A stretch of DNA of 15,991 nucleotides from Deltaproteobacteria bacterium (GTDB lineage Bacteria > Myxococcota_A > SURF-8). The notes below the pieces were generated by a model. That model had not been told where the DNA came from, did no database searches, and was given only the letters and a program-made list of their open reading frames with translations. The position numbers and the translations under genes were made by a program. The first letter of the stretch is position 1. Every line of letters begins with the position of its first letter. This document shows, in pieces, positions 1 through 7,381 of the stretch. The stretch spans positions 1 to 15,991 of the forward strand of contig JAKQSH010000386.1 of NCBI GenBank assembly GCA_029570245.1. The letters run 5' to 3'.

Positions 1-372
1 CATTTCTTCAACCACGAGTACAATCTGTCCGACGAAGAAATCAAACGCTTCCACAAACTCGGCGGAGTAATCGGCCTGATTCTCTCGCGGCGCTGGCTGG
101 TCGATCCTGAGAAACGTCATAAAACCGACCGTCACGGCGGAATAGCCGATATAGTGGAAAACATGCTGTATATCCGCGACATGGTGGGTGACGTTTCATG
201 CATCGGTATTGGTACCGACTTTGACGGCCTTACCGATCCTTTCAAAGACTGCGCCACCCCAGACAAACTGTGGAATATGATCGACTACATGGGCAAATAT
301 TTCACCGACGACGAAATAGACCAGATCATGTACCGCAACGGCGAGCGTGCGCTGGAAAAAGGCTGGACATAA
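1..372 (+). CDS. Membrane dipeptidase (peptidase family M19), C-terminal part
   Basis: The reading frame is open from base 1 to the TAA at 370-372, giving the last 123 residues; the N-terminal part, with the first metal ligands, lies outside the window. Seen: a GGVIGL stretch at about residues 21-26, then IGTDFDG at about residues 70-76 and a closing region ending in YRNGERAL. In M19 dipeptidases the same order is found: GGviGi, the conserved G(S/A/T)DFDG motif near the active site, and a final N-x-x-R helix. The family are zinc-dependent dipeptidases that hydrolyse dipeptides, often with broad side-chain tolerance and sometimes D-residues at the C-terminal position. The substrate here cannot be told. 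A hairpin follows 20 bases after the stop. Family assignment is good; the exact substrate is unknown. Confidence 0.8.
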   Translation, partial: HFFNHEYNLSDEEIKRFHKLGGVIGLILSRRWLVDPEKRHKTDRHGGIADIVENMLYIRDMVGDVSCIGIGTDFDGLTDPFKDCATPDKLWNMIDYMGKYFTDDEIDQIMYRNGERALEKGWT

Positions 373-392
373 GCTGGAAAAATACGTTAAGC

Positions 393-424
393 AACAAAGC
401 CGGTCGAAAGTGACCGGCTTTGTT
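393..424. terminator. Perfect 13-bp hairpin between convergent genes
   Basis: Bases 393-405 and 412-424 form a perfect 13-bp inverted repeat around a 6-base loop. The plus-strand right arm ends in CTTTGTTATT, a modest T-rich tail. It sits between the end of the dipeptidase gene and the end of the minus-strand pilin-like gene, whose TAA (423-425) overlaps the right arm. Position and symmetry fit a bidirectional intrinsic terminator, but the T-tracts are weak on both strands. Confidence 0.6.
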
Positions 425-803
425 ATTCGTACTCAAGAATAAGAAGCGGTTTATAGACGCTTTCCGGGTTCTGCGCTTCGGCCCGACAGGCTTTGATATC
501 GCATTTGAAGCGATATCGCGCCGGTTCCGGTCCGACAAAGGAAGCGTCCGGTTCGCAGGCATAACCCAGCGCTTTCAGATCGGAAGCAAAGCTGCCGGCG
601 CCGCGTGCCGGGTCGTCACGGTACTGACGCTGTGCGGTCTGAATGCTGCGCAGCGTTTCCAGCGCCTGATCCTGACGGGATTCTTTCTGAAGCTGAATCC
701 AGGCCGGATAGCCGGAGATAAGTGCAATGACGATAATTGCCGCCACCACTGTCAGATTGTATCTGTTGACAAACAGTTTATCCGTAATCATTCTGCCCCG
801 CAT
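423..803 (-). CDS. Small pilin-like (pseudopilin-like) membrane-anchored protein
   Basis: A 126-residue protein if translated from the ATG at 803; an ATG at 791 preceded by GGGG is an equally possible start. The frame stays open to a TTG at 899, but that extension looks unlike protein and runs into the putative promoter. Seen: a short charged N-terminus, one hydrophobic helix at about residues 17-36, then a polar helix containing ALETLRSIQTAQRQY followed by SFASDLKALGY, and a C-terminal globular part with three cysteines. This order (hydrophobic helix, LR-IqtAQ-xY helix, dL-aLGY) is typical of type IV pilin and type II secretion pseudopilin-like proteins. The usual prepilin peptidase site (G followed by FTLIE) is absent: no Gly before the helix and no Glu at position 5. 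It may stay as an uncleaved membrane anchor. It is transcribed away from phoB. The function is not known. Confidence 0.6.
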   Translation of the reverse strand: MRGRMITDKLFVNRYNLTVVAAIIVIALISGYPAWIQLQKESRQDQALETLRSIQTAQRQYRDDPARGAGSFASDLKALGYACEPDASFVGPEPARYRFKCDIKACRAEAQNPESVYKPLLILEYE

Positions 804-870
804 GGTACAGTCAAACCCCGTCGCACAGGTTTGATGATAATGCATTTGAATTCTGCAAAGAATGTAAAAA

Positions 871-899
871 TTCATAAAAGAAAACTTGCCGATTAACAA
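871..899 (-). promoter_or_regulatory. Candidate promoter of the pilin-like gene
   Basis: On the minus strand a TTGTTA (899-894) is followed after 17 bases by TATGAA (876-871). Each hexamer matches the sigma70 consensus at four of six positions. It would start transcription about 60 bases before the ATG at 803. It overlaps the first hexamer of the Pho-box-like array, so the regulator bound there could also affect this gene. Weak evidence, based on hexamers only. Confidence 0.3.
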
Positions 900-931
900 T
901 ATTCTAACAATGGGCTAATATTGTTAAGACA
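893..931 (+). promoter_or_regulatory. Pho-box-like direct repeat array upstream of the PhoB-like gene
   Basis: Four related hexamers lie at exact 11-base steps: TTAACA (893-898), CTAACA (904-909), CTAATA (915-920) and AAGACA (926-931). OmpR/PhoB-family regulators bind as tandem dimers to direct repeats with 11-bp periodicity; the PhoP type of Gram-positive bacteria recognises TTAACA-like units. A possible -10 element, TAGATT, lies at 941-946, ten bases after the last hexamer. That is how Pho boxes replace the -35 element in activated promoters. The same bases form a perfect 11-bp inverted repeat (893-903 with 917-927). I infer autoregulation of the two-component operon; binding is not shown. 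Confidence 0.5.
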
Positions 932-987
932 ATTGCAGTGTAGATTCATGGGCGATGATAAGGCAATTTCTACAGGAGACCAGAAAA

Positions 988-1674
988 ATGCCCAGAGAAA
1001 GAATTCTGATAGTCGAAGATGAAGAGGATATTCTTGAGCTTGAGCGTTATAATCTCGAAAGAGAAGGTTATCGCGTCAGCGCCGTAATGAGCGGTGAAGA
1101 AGCCCTCAGACTCGTAAAATCGCAGGAGTTTGATCTCATCATTCTCGATCTCATGCTGCCGGGGCTTGACGGACTGGAAGTCTGCAAGCGTGTCAAAAAC
1201 AATCCCGAAACCGGCGAAACCGCAATCGTAATGATAACGGCAAAAGGTGATGAAGCCGACATTGTCACCGGGCTTGAACTGGGAGCGGACGATTATATCA
1301 CCAAACCGTTCAGCCCCAGAGTCCTGCTGGCGCGCATCAAGGCCGTGTTGCGGCGCAGAGAAGAACCTGCACTGTCCGAAAGCGATCCGCTGAGCATTCA
1401 CGATCTGGACATTCATCCCGGACGCCACGAAGTCAGCATGGGCGGCGCAAAACTTAATCTTACCGCCAGCGAATTCAAGATTCTGCATTTCATGGCGCGC
1501 CGTCCCGGCTGGGTTTTTACGCGTGAGCAGATTATCAAAGCCCTGCACGGCGACGATTACCCGGTTACCGATCGTTCAATCGACGTTCAGATTGTGGGAC
1601 TGCGGAAAAAACTGGGCGAAGCCGGGCAGAACATCGAAACAGTGCGCGGCATCGGCTATAAAATGAGAGAATAG
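988..1674 (+). CDS. phoB: PhoB-like OmpR-family response regulator
   Basis: A 228-residue two-domain regulator. The ATG at 988 is chosen because AGGAGA (974-979) precedes it at normal spacing and the protein then starts just before the first receiver strand; the in-frame ATG at 955 lacks this. Seen: a receiver domain at residues 4-120 with the acidic pocket around D11-E12, phospho-acceptor D54 in ILDLMLPGLDG, T84 and K106 in ITKPF. A winged-helix DNA-binding domain follows at about 130-228 with the typical ASEFKIL and RGIGYK elements. It should be phosphorylated by the kinase encoded 58 bases downstream. Similarity of the pair to PhoB-PhoR, together with the Pho-box-like repeats upstream, suggests phosphate control. 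No pst transporter or phoU gene is visible, so the signal is inferred. Confidence 0.85.
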   Translation: MPRERILIVEDEEDILELERYNLEREGYRVSAVMSGEEALRLVKSQEFDLIILDLMLPGLDGLEVCKRVKNNPETGETAIVMITAKGDEADIVTGLELGADDYITKPFSPRVLLARIKAVLRRREEPALSESDPLSIHDLDIHPGRHEVSMGGAKLNLTASEFKILHFMARRPGWVFTREQIIKALHGDDYPVTDRSIDVQIVGLRKKLGEAGQNIETVRGIGYKMRE

Positions 1675-1732
1675 TCACCAATCGTTCCGTCGCGCAGTTC
1701 AGACGGAAAAACATACGCGAAACAGTCCTGAA

Positions 1733-3520
1733 ATGCTGAAAAAACGCCTGATCTGGCAGCTTTATCCATCATACATACTGCTTACTCTCGTTGCGGTGTT
1801 TGCAGTATCTTTTTATGCTCTCGACACCTTCAAGGGCTACTACCTCGATCTGTACAGACAGGACCTTGAAGCCAGATCGCTTCTGCTCGAAAAACAGTTT
1901 GCGGATTTCATCAGAAATGGTCAGATCGAAGAGCTTCAGGCCAGGTGCAGTGAAGCAGGCCGTACCGGATCGGCAAGATATACCGTCACCGACAACACCG
2001 GCAAAGTGCTGTGTGACTCGCACGAGAACCCGCAGCACATGGACAATCACAGAGAACGCCCGGAAATTGCAGAGGCATTGAAAGGGCGCAACGGTGACGC
2101 CATACGCTTCAGCCAGACACTGAAAGCTGACCTTATGTATGTTGCACTTCCAATCAGGAACGAAGGCAGAGTGGCAGCTGTAATCCGCGCTGCGATACCG
2201 CTTTCCGTAATCGACAAGGCCACGCGAACCATATATACGAACATCGCATTCAGTGCCTTTATTGTAATAATTCTGGCTTCGGCCATAAGTCTTTTCATCG
2301 CAAGAAGAATCAGCAGACCACTCTACGAAATGCGTCAGGGAGCGCAGCGCTTTGCGGAAGGGAACCTTAAGAAAGAGCTTCCGGTTTACGACTCACTTGA
2401 ACTGGATGGTCTGGCTCAGGCCATGAACACCATGGCACATCAGCTGGACGAGCGCATCAAAACCATTGAAGAGCAGAAGAACGAACTGGATTCTGTTCTG
2501 TCCAGCATGTTCGAAGGCATAATCGCGATAGATTCTGGCGCCAACATAATCAGCATTAACCGGGCTGCTGCCAAAATGCTGGGAATAAGCATCGAAGAAT
2601 CGGAAAAAAAACACATTGATTCGATCATCGGCAACAAGGATATCAGGGAAAGCATCAGACAATCTCTCGCTGAACACCGCAACATTGAAACGGAAGCGCA
2701 CATCGGCGGCGGCAATGCGGCGACAATACTTCAGATCAACACCAGCATGCTGCGCGACCCTGAAGGGCGATATTTGGGCGTGCTGGCGGTGCTGAACAAC
2801 GTTACGCGCCTGCGCAAACTCGAAAATATCCGGCGCGATTTTGTCTCCAACGTTTCGCACGAACTGCGCACTCCGACGACTTCCATAAAAGGATTCGTCG
2901 AAACTCTGCTGGATGGCGCATACACCGATCCCGAAAATTCAAGACGCTTCCTTAAGATAATTGCCAACCAGGCCGAACGCCTGAACGCCATTATTGAAGA
3001 CCTTCTGACGCTTTCACGCATGGAAAACAGCGAGGAAAGCGGCGACATGAAACTGAGTTCGTGCCGGTTGGAAGACATGGTTTCATCGGCACTTCAGATT
3101 TGCAACATCAAAGCCGACGAGAAAAAAATCAACATACATCTCGAAATCGCTGAAGACTCAAAAGTCAATATCAACGCCAATTCGATACTGTTCGAGCAGG
3201 CCATAATCAATCTGGTGGACAACGCCATAAAATACAGCCCCGAAGGCAGCTCCGTAACCGTGAAAACCGAAAAACAAGACGGTAACATTCTGATAAAAGT
3301 CATCGACAACGGTTCAGGCATTCCGGCGGAGCACCTCGACCGCATATTCGAGCGTTTTTACCGCGTTGACAAAGCCCGCTCAAGGCGCATGGGCGGCACC
3401 GGCCTCGGACTGGCCATAGTCAAACACATCATCAATGCACATGGCGGGAAAATAAACGTTGAAAGTGAAGTCGAACGCGGCAGTACGTTTACAGTGACAC
3501 TGCCGATTAACGGAGCCTGA
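1733..3520 (+). CDS. phoR: PhoR-like membrane sensor histidine kinase
   Basis: 595 residues. Domains seen in order: TM1 about 12-31; an extracytoplasmic sensor region about 32-169; TM2 about 171-190; a HAMP linker about 190-245; a PAS domain about 252-360; the HisKA dimerisation domain with FVSNVSHELRTP, in which H376 is the expected phosphorylation site; and a GHKL ATPase domain with the N box (NLVDNAIKYSP, from about 493), the G1 box DNGSGIP (525-531) and the G2 box GGTGLGLAIVKH. The full set of catalytic boxes is intact. The two-TM sensor-HAMP-PAS layout is that of Gram-positive-style and many other PhoR kinases rather than of the short enterobacterial PhoR. No clear Shine-Dalgarno sequence precedes the ATG, although it directly follows the regulator gene and probably shares its transcript. 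The signal is not proven to be phosphate. Confidence 0.85.
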   Translation: MLKKRLIWQLYPSYILLTLVAVFAVSFYALDTFKGYYLDLYRQDLEARSLLLEKQFADFIRNGQIEELQARCSEAGRTGSARYTVTDNTGKVLCDSHENPQHMDNHRERPEIAEALKGRNGDAIRFSQTLKADLMYVALPIRNEGRVAAVIRAAIPLSVIDKATRTIYTNIAFSAFIVIILASAISLFIARRISRPLYEMRQGAQRFAEGNLKKELPVYDSLELDGLAQAMNTMAHQLDERIKTIEEQKNELDSVLSSMFEGIIAIDSGANIISINRAAAKMLGISIEESEKKHIDSIIGNKDIRESIRQSLAEHRNIETEAHIGGGNAATILQINTSMLRDPEGRYLGVLAVLNNVTRLRKLENIRRDFVSNVSHELRTPTTSIKGFVETLLDGAYTDPENSRRFLKIIANQAERLNAIIEDLLTLSRMENSEESGDMKLSSCRLEDMVSSALQICNIKADEKKINIHLEIAEDSKVNINANSILFEQAIINLVDNAIKYSPEGSSVTVKTEKQDGNILIKVIDNGSGIPAEHLDRIFERFYRVDKARSRRMGGTGLGLAIVKHIINAHGGKINVESEVERGSTFTVTLPINGA

Positions 3521-3743
3521 CTGAATATTTCACGATCCGCACGTAAATCGCAGGGAATAAAATCTTCACAAAAAAACACGTTGCATTTATTACTTGGAAC
3601 AATATGCTTGCAATATAGTTCAGTTTGAAACATATTCTGCCCAAGATCATACTGCCCGTTGATGCGGCTGTTCGGCGCCAGGCGCAGCATTAAAGATATT
3701 ATTCCAGAACGCAGCAGTCTCTACACTTCAAAGGAGGGATGAA

Positions 3744-5189
3744 ATGACGGAAATCAGGTACATCTGCATGTCTGATCTGCATCTGGGCGACAAGTACAGT
3801 CTTCTCACTCGCATCAGCGAAGACGGCACGCAGGCGGACCTTTCAGCCGCCAGCAAAACGTTGAGAGCGCTTGCGGAATGCGTAAAGAAAATTTCGTTTT
3901 CTCAAGGCACAAAGCCTTCTCTGGTGTTGATAGGCGATGCGCTTGAACTGGCTCTGGCTCGCACACACGAAGCCTTGACAGCTTTTGAAATATTCATAAA
4001 AACGATGCTGAACGCCGACGGCACACTGCCTTTTTCGGAGATAATTTTTATTCCAGGAAACCACGATCATCACATGTGGGAGGCGACCAGAGAAACGCGT
4101 TATGTGGAAAATCTTTCAAAAGAAAAAGCCGACGTGCTCGTCCCGTTCAATCATACCAGTCCCATGTTCTGCACTGCGGGCTCGTCATGTACGGATTATT
4201 TTCTCGGCAGTCTGCTTAAGAGCGGACGGATCGGCGCTTTGAAACAGAATCTTCCTGTACTGACTTCCTATCCCAATTTTGCACTCAAAAACGACAGTCG
4301 TTGCGTCATCATGTCTCACGGACATTACATAGAACCTTTCTACCGTGTTATGAGCGAACTGGACAAAAGGCTCTTTCCACAGAAAGACAAGCCGACTGAT
4401 ATTGAGGACCTGGAACGCCAGAATTTCGCATGGCTGGACTTTTTCTGGTCAAGCATGGGCCGTCAGGGGGAAGCCGGGAAAAGCGTTGAGCATATTTATT
4501 ACAGCCTCAACAACAGTAAGGAACTCCGCAAGCTTCTTGTCAACCTGCTGAAATCGTTTGTAAAGAGTGACGATAAAATAAGCGGGGATTTCCTTGATAG
4601 TCTTGTTTTCGAGAAGGCTCTGGAGTGGCTGATAAAGAAAATAAGCAAACGCGAACGCATTAACAATCAGGCGCAGCTTGGAAAAGACGCAGTTGAAGGG
4701 CTGTACGATTACCTCAATCAATATGTGGCGTCGCAGTACAATAAAGAAAACGGCCAGGAAAATAATGATATGGTAGAGCTGGAAACCAGCTTCATTTTCG
4801 GACATACTCACAGCCCGTTCTGCCTGCGCACCCCATCAAAAAGCGGAGCATTCAAGAAAAGCTTTGCCCGATTTTCAAAACCTCTTGACCTTTACAATAC
4901 CGGCGGATGGGTAATTGAAGACACCGAACCGAATCTTACACATGGAGCGTTCTTGGTTGTAATAGACGAAAATCTTGAATGTGCAGCAATCGACATGTAC
5001 ATGGAAAAAGCCGACGGACACGAATCGCCCTTGCAGGTGTTGAGCGCCGCAGGTCAGGAAAACGATCTGGTGCTGTATTGCAGGAAACTGATAAACGAAG
5101 ACTGTTTTGCGAAATTCTCGAAAGACGCGGCGTTCGCAGTTGCCGACAGAATCGACTTCCGCGAGAAATTTGCCGAAAAATTCAAATAA
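3744..5189 (+). CDS. Calcineurin-like metallophosphoesterase, long form
   Basis: 481 residues, starting after a strong AAGGAGGG site (3730-3737). All metal-binding motifs of the calcineurin-like fold are seen in order: DLH (D11, H13), GDALE (from G64), GNHDHH (105-110), SHGHY (H192, H194) and GHTH (353-356). The motifs, including GD-x-x-E rather than GD-x-x-D, recall LpxH-type UDP-2,3-diacylglucosamine hydrolases, which are only about 240 residues long. Here about 150 mostly helical, lysine-rich residues (about 200-350) are inserted between the SHGHY and GHTH motifs, and about 120 residues follow GHTH. No signal peptide or membrane helix is seen, so it is probably cytoplasmic. Location after phoB-phoR may be chance: a 223-base gap separates them. 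The phosphoesterase fold is clear; the substrate is unknown. Confidence 0.8.
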   Translation: MTEIRYICMSDLHLGDKYSLLTRISEDGTQADLSAASKTLRALAECVKKISFSQGTKPSLVLIGDALELALARTHEALTAFEIFIKTMLNADGTLPFSEIIFIPGNHDHHMWEATRETRYVENLSKEKADVLVPFNHTSPMFCTAGSSCTDYFLGSLLKSGRIGALKQNLPVLTSYPNFALKNDSRCVIMSHGHYIEPFYRVMSELDKRLFPQKDKPTDIEDLERQNFAWLDFFWSSMGRQGEAGKSVEHIYYSLNNSKELRKLLVNLLKSFVKSDDKISGDFLDSLVFEKALEWLIKKISKRERINNQAQLGKDAVEGLYDYLNQYVASQYNKENGQENNDMVELETSFIFGHTHSPFCLRTPSKSGAFKKSFARFSKPLDLYNTGGWVIEDTEPNLTHGAFLVVIDENLECAAIDMYMEKADGHESPLQVLSAAGQENDLVLYCRKLINEDCFAKFSKDAAFAVADRIDFREKFAEKFK

Positions 5190-5211
5190 ACATAAGCGGT
5201 GGGAAGAACGC

Positions 5212-6393
5212 CTATTCTTTATCCCAGGCTTTCTTGAGTATCGCAAGGGCGTCCTCGAAGGTGACTTCCTCCGGGTTGTATGTGATGGAGCCGTCGTCAA
5301 GCGAAGATTTCGCTATGTGTTCGAGTTTCGATTCATCGACGCCGGCGTCTTTGAGCGTCAACGGCAGTTTGCAGATTGCGTTCAGTTCACGACGCATGTC
5401 ACGTACCGCGCGAATGACTCCAGACGCAGCCGCGCGCGGATCGCCGCCGGCTGCAACGCCGAAGTACGGTGCAAGTTCGGCGATTATTTCGTGACGCTTC
5501 TCAAGGTTGAATTCCATGCCCCAGGGAAGATAAATCGTATTGGCCACTCCATGCGGAACATGGCAGCATCCGCCGGTGGCGTGCGCCAGAGCATGCACTA
5601 TTCCGACCATGCTGTTTGAAAAGGCTATTCCTGCGCATAAAGAGGCGTTGGCCATTGCCATTCTGGCCTGTTCGTCGGCGCCGTTTTTTACGGCAGTAAT
5701 GAGATATCTGTTGATAAGTCTGATCGCCGTAAGAGAAAAAGAGTCGGAAACCGGGTTTTTCTGAATGCCGTAATAGGCTTCAAGTGCGTGAGTCAGTGCG
5801 TCCATGCCGGTTGCGGCAGTGATGCGCGGCGGCATCGTAAGCGTCATGCGCGGATCAAGCAGCGCCACGTGCGGATACAGTTTCTGAGAGATGAACGGCA
5901 TTTTCACGCCGCGTTCAGTATCGGCGATTACAGCGGCGGCGGTGACTTCCGAACCGGTTCCGGCGGTTGTCGGAATGGCGATAAAAGGCTTCGGAGCAGC
6001 AGTAAGTCTGTCCATGCCCTGAAAAGCCATAAGATCGCCATTCCCTTCCGAAATGACTATGTTGACGCCTTTGGCCGTATCCAGACAGCTTCCGCCGCCG
6101 ACGGCCACGACGCAATCGCATTTCTTCTCGCGATAAAGCGCCGCCAGTTCGTTTACGACCTTGACGCTGGAGTCGATCGGAGTCTGATCGAACACAACGC
6201 CGATTTTTTGCGTAGCGCCATCGAAGGCCGCTTTTACGTGTTCAAGCAGACCGGCGCCCACAACACCCTGGTCGGTTATTATCATGGCGTTTCCAGCACC
6301 CAGCAGACCCATTTCGTAAGGCAGATTGGACAACGCCTTTTTTCCGCTGATTATCTTCACTGAACAGAAAAACTCGTAATATTCAGGATTCAT
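5212..6393 (-). CDS. Iron-containing alcohol dehydrogenase (group III)
   Basis: 393 residues from the ATG at 6393, chosen because GGAG stands at good spacing before it; an ATG at 6420 would overlap the upstream gene and has no ribosome site. Seen: the NAD(P)-binding GGGS at 99-102, the following SCLDTAKG segment, TTAGTGSEV at 142-150, and the four metal ligands D198, H202, H267 and H281. Ligand spacing (4 and 14) is the same as in FucO, so an active Fe2+-dependent enzyme is likely. The family interconverts primary alcohols or diols with aldehydes using NAD(P)H. The gene follows the SCP2-like gene by 17 bases and is probably cotranscribed with it. It ends 22 bases from the convergent phosphoesterase gene with no evident hairpin between them. 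The specific substrate cannot be told. Confidence 0.9.
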   Translation of the reverse strand: MNPEYYEFFCSVKIISGKKALSNLPYEMGLLGAGNAMIITDQGVVGAGLLEHVKAAFDGATQKIGVVFDQTPIDSSVKVVNELAALYREKKCDCVVAVGGGSCLDTAKGVNIVISEGNGDLMAFQGMDRLTAAPKPFIAIPTTAGTGSEVTAAAVIADTERGVKMPFISQKLYPHVALLDPRMTLTMPPRITAATGMDALTHALEAYYGIQKNPVSDSFSLTAIRLINRYLITAVKNGADEQARMAMANASLCAGIAFSNSMVGIVHALAHATGGCCHVPHGVANTIYLPWGMEFNLEKRHEIIAELAPYFGVAAGGDPRAAASGVIRAVRDMRRELNAICKLPLTLKDAGVDESKLEHIAKSSLDDGSITYNPEEVTFEDALAILKKAWDKE

Positions 6394-6410
6394 GTTTTTC
6401 TCCGTATAAC

Positions 6411-6965
6411 TTAAAGGCATTGCCGGCGCATAACGCCGCTTATCATTCTGGGTGCGAGAGTCGCCATGACTCTGGCTTTCAACAATAAATCGTCGCTCGA
6501 AAAAACCGGTGGACGCTTGAATGTTCTGTTGAGCATGAATGAAGGCAGAATGAACTTCTGTACGATGTTAAGCGCCCGCGACAGCTGCATGCCTGCGCCC
6601 AGATTGCCGTAGACAACCGCCCGGCACTGCGCGAAGGCCGTGTGTGCGCCCATCTGACCGGTAAGCACCATCATGGCCGAGTCCAGGTTTTTGAACAGCA
6701 CCTTCAGATCGGCGTCGCACATACCCATTCCAAGAAAGCGAATTCCGCCGTTTTCCTTTTTTACCGACATAGCCGGGCCGTCAGGAAAAACGCCCAGAAG
6801 CATGACTACACCATCCTGCCAGTCGGCTATTTCCTTCTTAAGTTCTGAACTGTGCTCGGACACCATCTCGAAAGTGCTGCCCAGCGCAAGCAGGGCGACA
6901 CTGGCCACCGCTTTTTTGCCGCCTGAAGAACCCTGTCTTTTTATTAATGAAAGTAGTCCGTCCAT
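6411..6965 (-). CDS. Putative SCP2-like lipid-binding domain protein
   Basis: 184 residues from the ATG at 6965. The frame also reaches a TTG at 7013 (200 residues) with AGGGA only three bases before it, and a candidate promoter would start transcription right at that TTG, so the ATG is preferred. The middle of the protein has VVMLLGVFPDGP, then KKENGGIRFLG, a DADLKVLFKNLDSAMMVLTGQ segment and VYGNLGAGMQLSRALNIVQKFILP. This succession resembles SCP2 sterol-transfer-like domains, where a glycine-containing hairpin is followed by a strand, a D-L-x-i-x-f-k segment, a helix and a final gd-x-x-x-a-x-x-l helix. No signal peptide is evident. It is the first gene of a two-gene operon with the alcohol dehydrogenase, which hints at work on hydrophobic alcohols or aldehydes, but this is inference. 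Assignment rests on pattern recall only. Confidence 0.5.
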   Translation of the reverse strand: MDGLLSLIKRQGSSGGKKAVASVALLALGSTFEMVSEHSSELKKEIADWQDGVVMLLGVFPDGPAMSVKKENGGIRFLGMGMCDADLKVLFKNLDSAMMVLTGQMGAHTAFAQCRAVVYGNLGAGMQLSRALNIVQKFILPSFMLNRTFKRPPVFSSDDLLLKARVMATLAPRMISGVMRRQCL

Positions 6966-7013
6966 GAATTCACTCACTGCCTGAAATGTTGTCCGACCGT
7001 TTGCGTGCTTCAA

Positions 7014-7381
7014 TTTCCCTTATACAACATTCAGCCACTCAACACAAATCATCGTGACAAACGCTTGATTTAATGCGGATTCTTCGAGAAGCAACTCTCT
7101 GCATCTAAGGTTTCGGTCATTTGAATATTTTTTTCACTTTTTACTTTTCCTGACCGGAGTTTTATGCATAATGAAGCCTGTTTTTCTGCAATTGCTCAGT
7201 TTCGTTCCGATTTTTGCAAATTTCTTCCGGCAGTTCCCGACGGAAAAACTCAATAGAAGCGTTTTCAGGGGATTGCAGGCTGCTTGATTTGTTGTTTCTT
7301 TCGGCTGCTTTTCGTTTTATTATTCGCGACTTGATGCAAAAAAAGGCAGCGTCAGACGAACTTTGAAAGGAGATTGTCCAG
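7014..7381. other. Divergent intergenic region before pntAA
   Basis: 368 bases between the divergent SCP2-like gene and the transhydrogenase operon. No credible coding frame is seen: the open minus frame at 7162-7467 has protein-unlike composition and runs into the start of pntAA. The left end holds a candidate minus promoter. The middle is T-rich with TATGCATAAT at 7163-7172, which could be an extended -10 element but has no good -35 partner. The right end holds the AAAGGAGA site for pntAA. No strong hairpin or known riboswitch motif was recognised. Confidence 0.6.
7019..7047 (-). promoter_or_regulatory. Candidate promoter of the SCP2-like/alcohol dehydrogenase operon
   Basis: On the minus strand TTGTGT (7047-7042) is followed after exactly 17 bases by TATAAG (7024-7019), a five-of-six match to the -10 consensus. 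Transcription would start near 7012. That supports translation from the ATG at 6965 rather than the TTG at 7013. The -35 element is poor, so confidence is limited. Confidence 0.35.

Noticed and set aside
955..987. Earlier in-frame ATG for the phoB gene
   Set aside because: The ATG at 988 has AGGAGA at proper spacing and begins right at the receiver domain; the earlier ATG adds 11 unrelated residues.
970..1548. Open minus frame (192 codons) opposite the phoB gene
   Set aside because: Fully contained within the response regulator gene, with no motif or ribosome site.
7201..7260. Possible hairpin with TTCCG and CGGAA arms before pntAA
   Set aside because: Only five paired bases and no T-tract or conserved riboswitch elements; expected by chance in a region this long.
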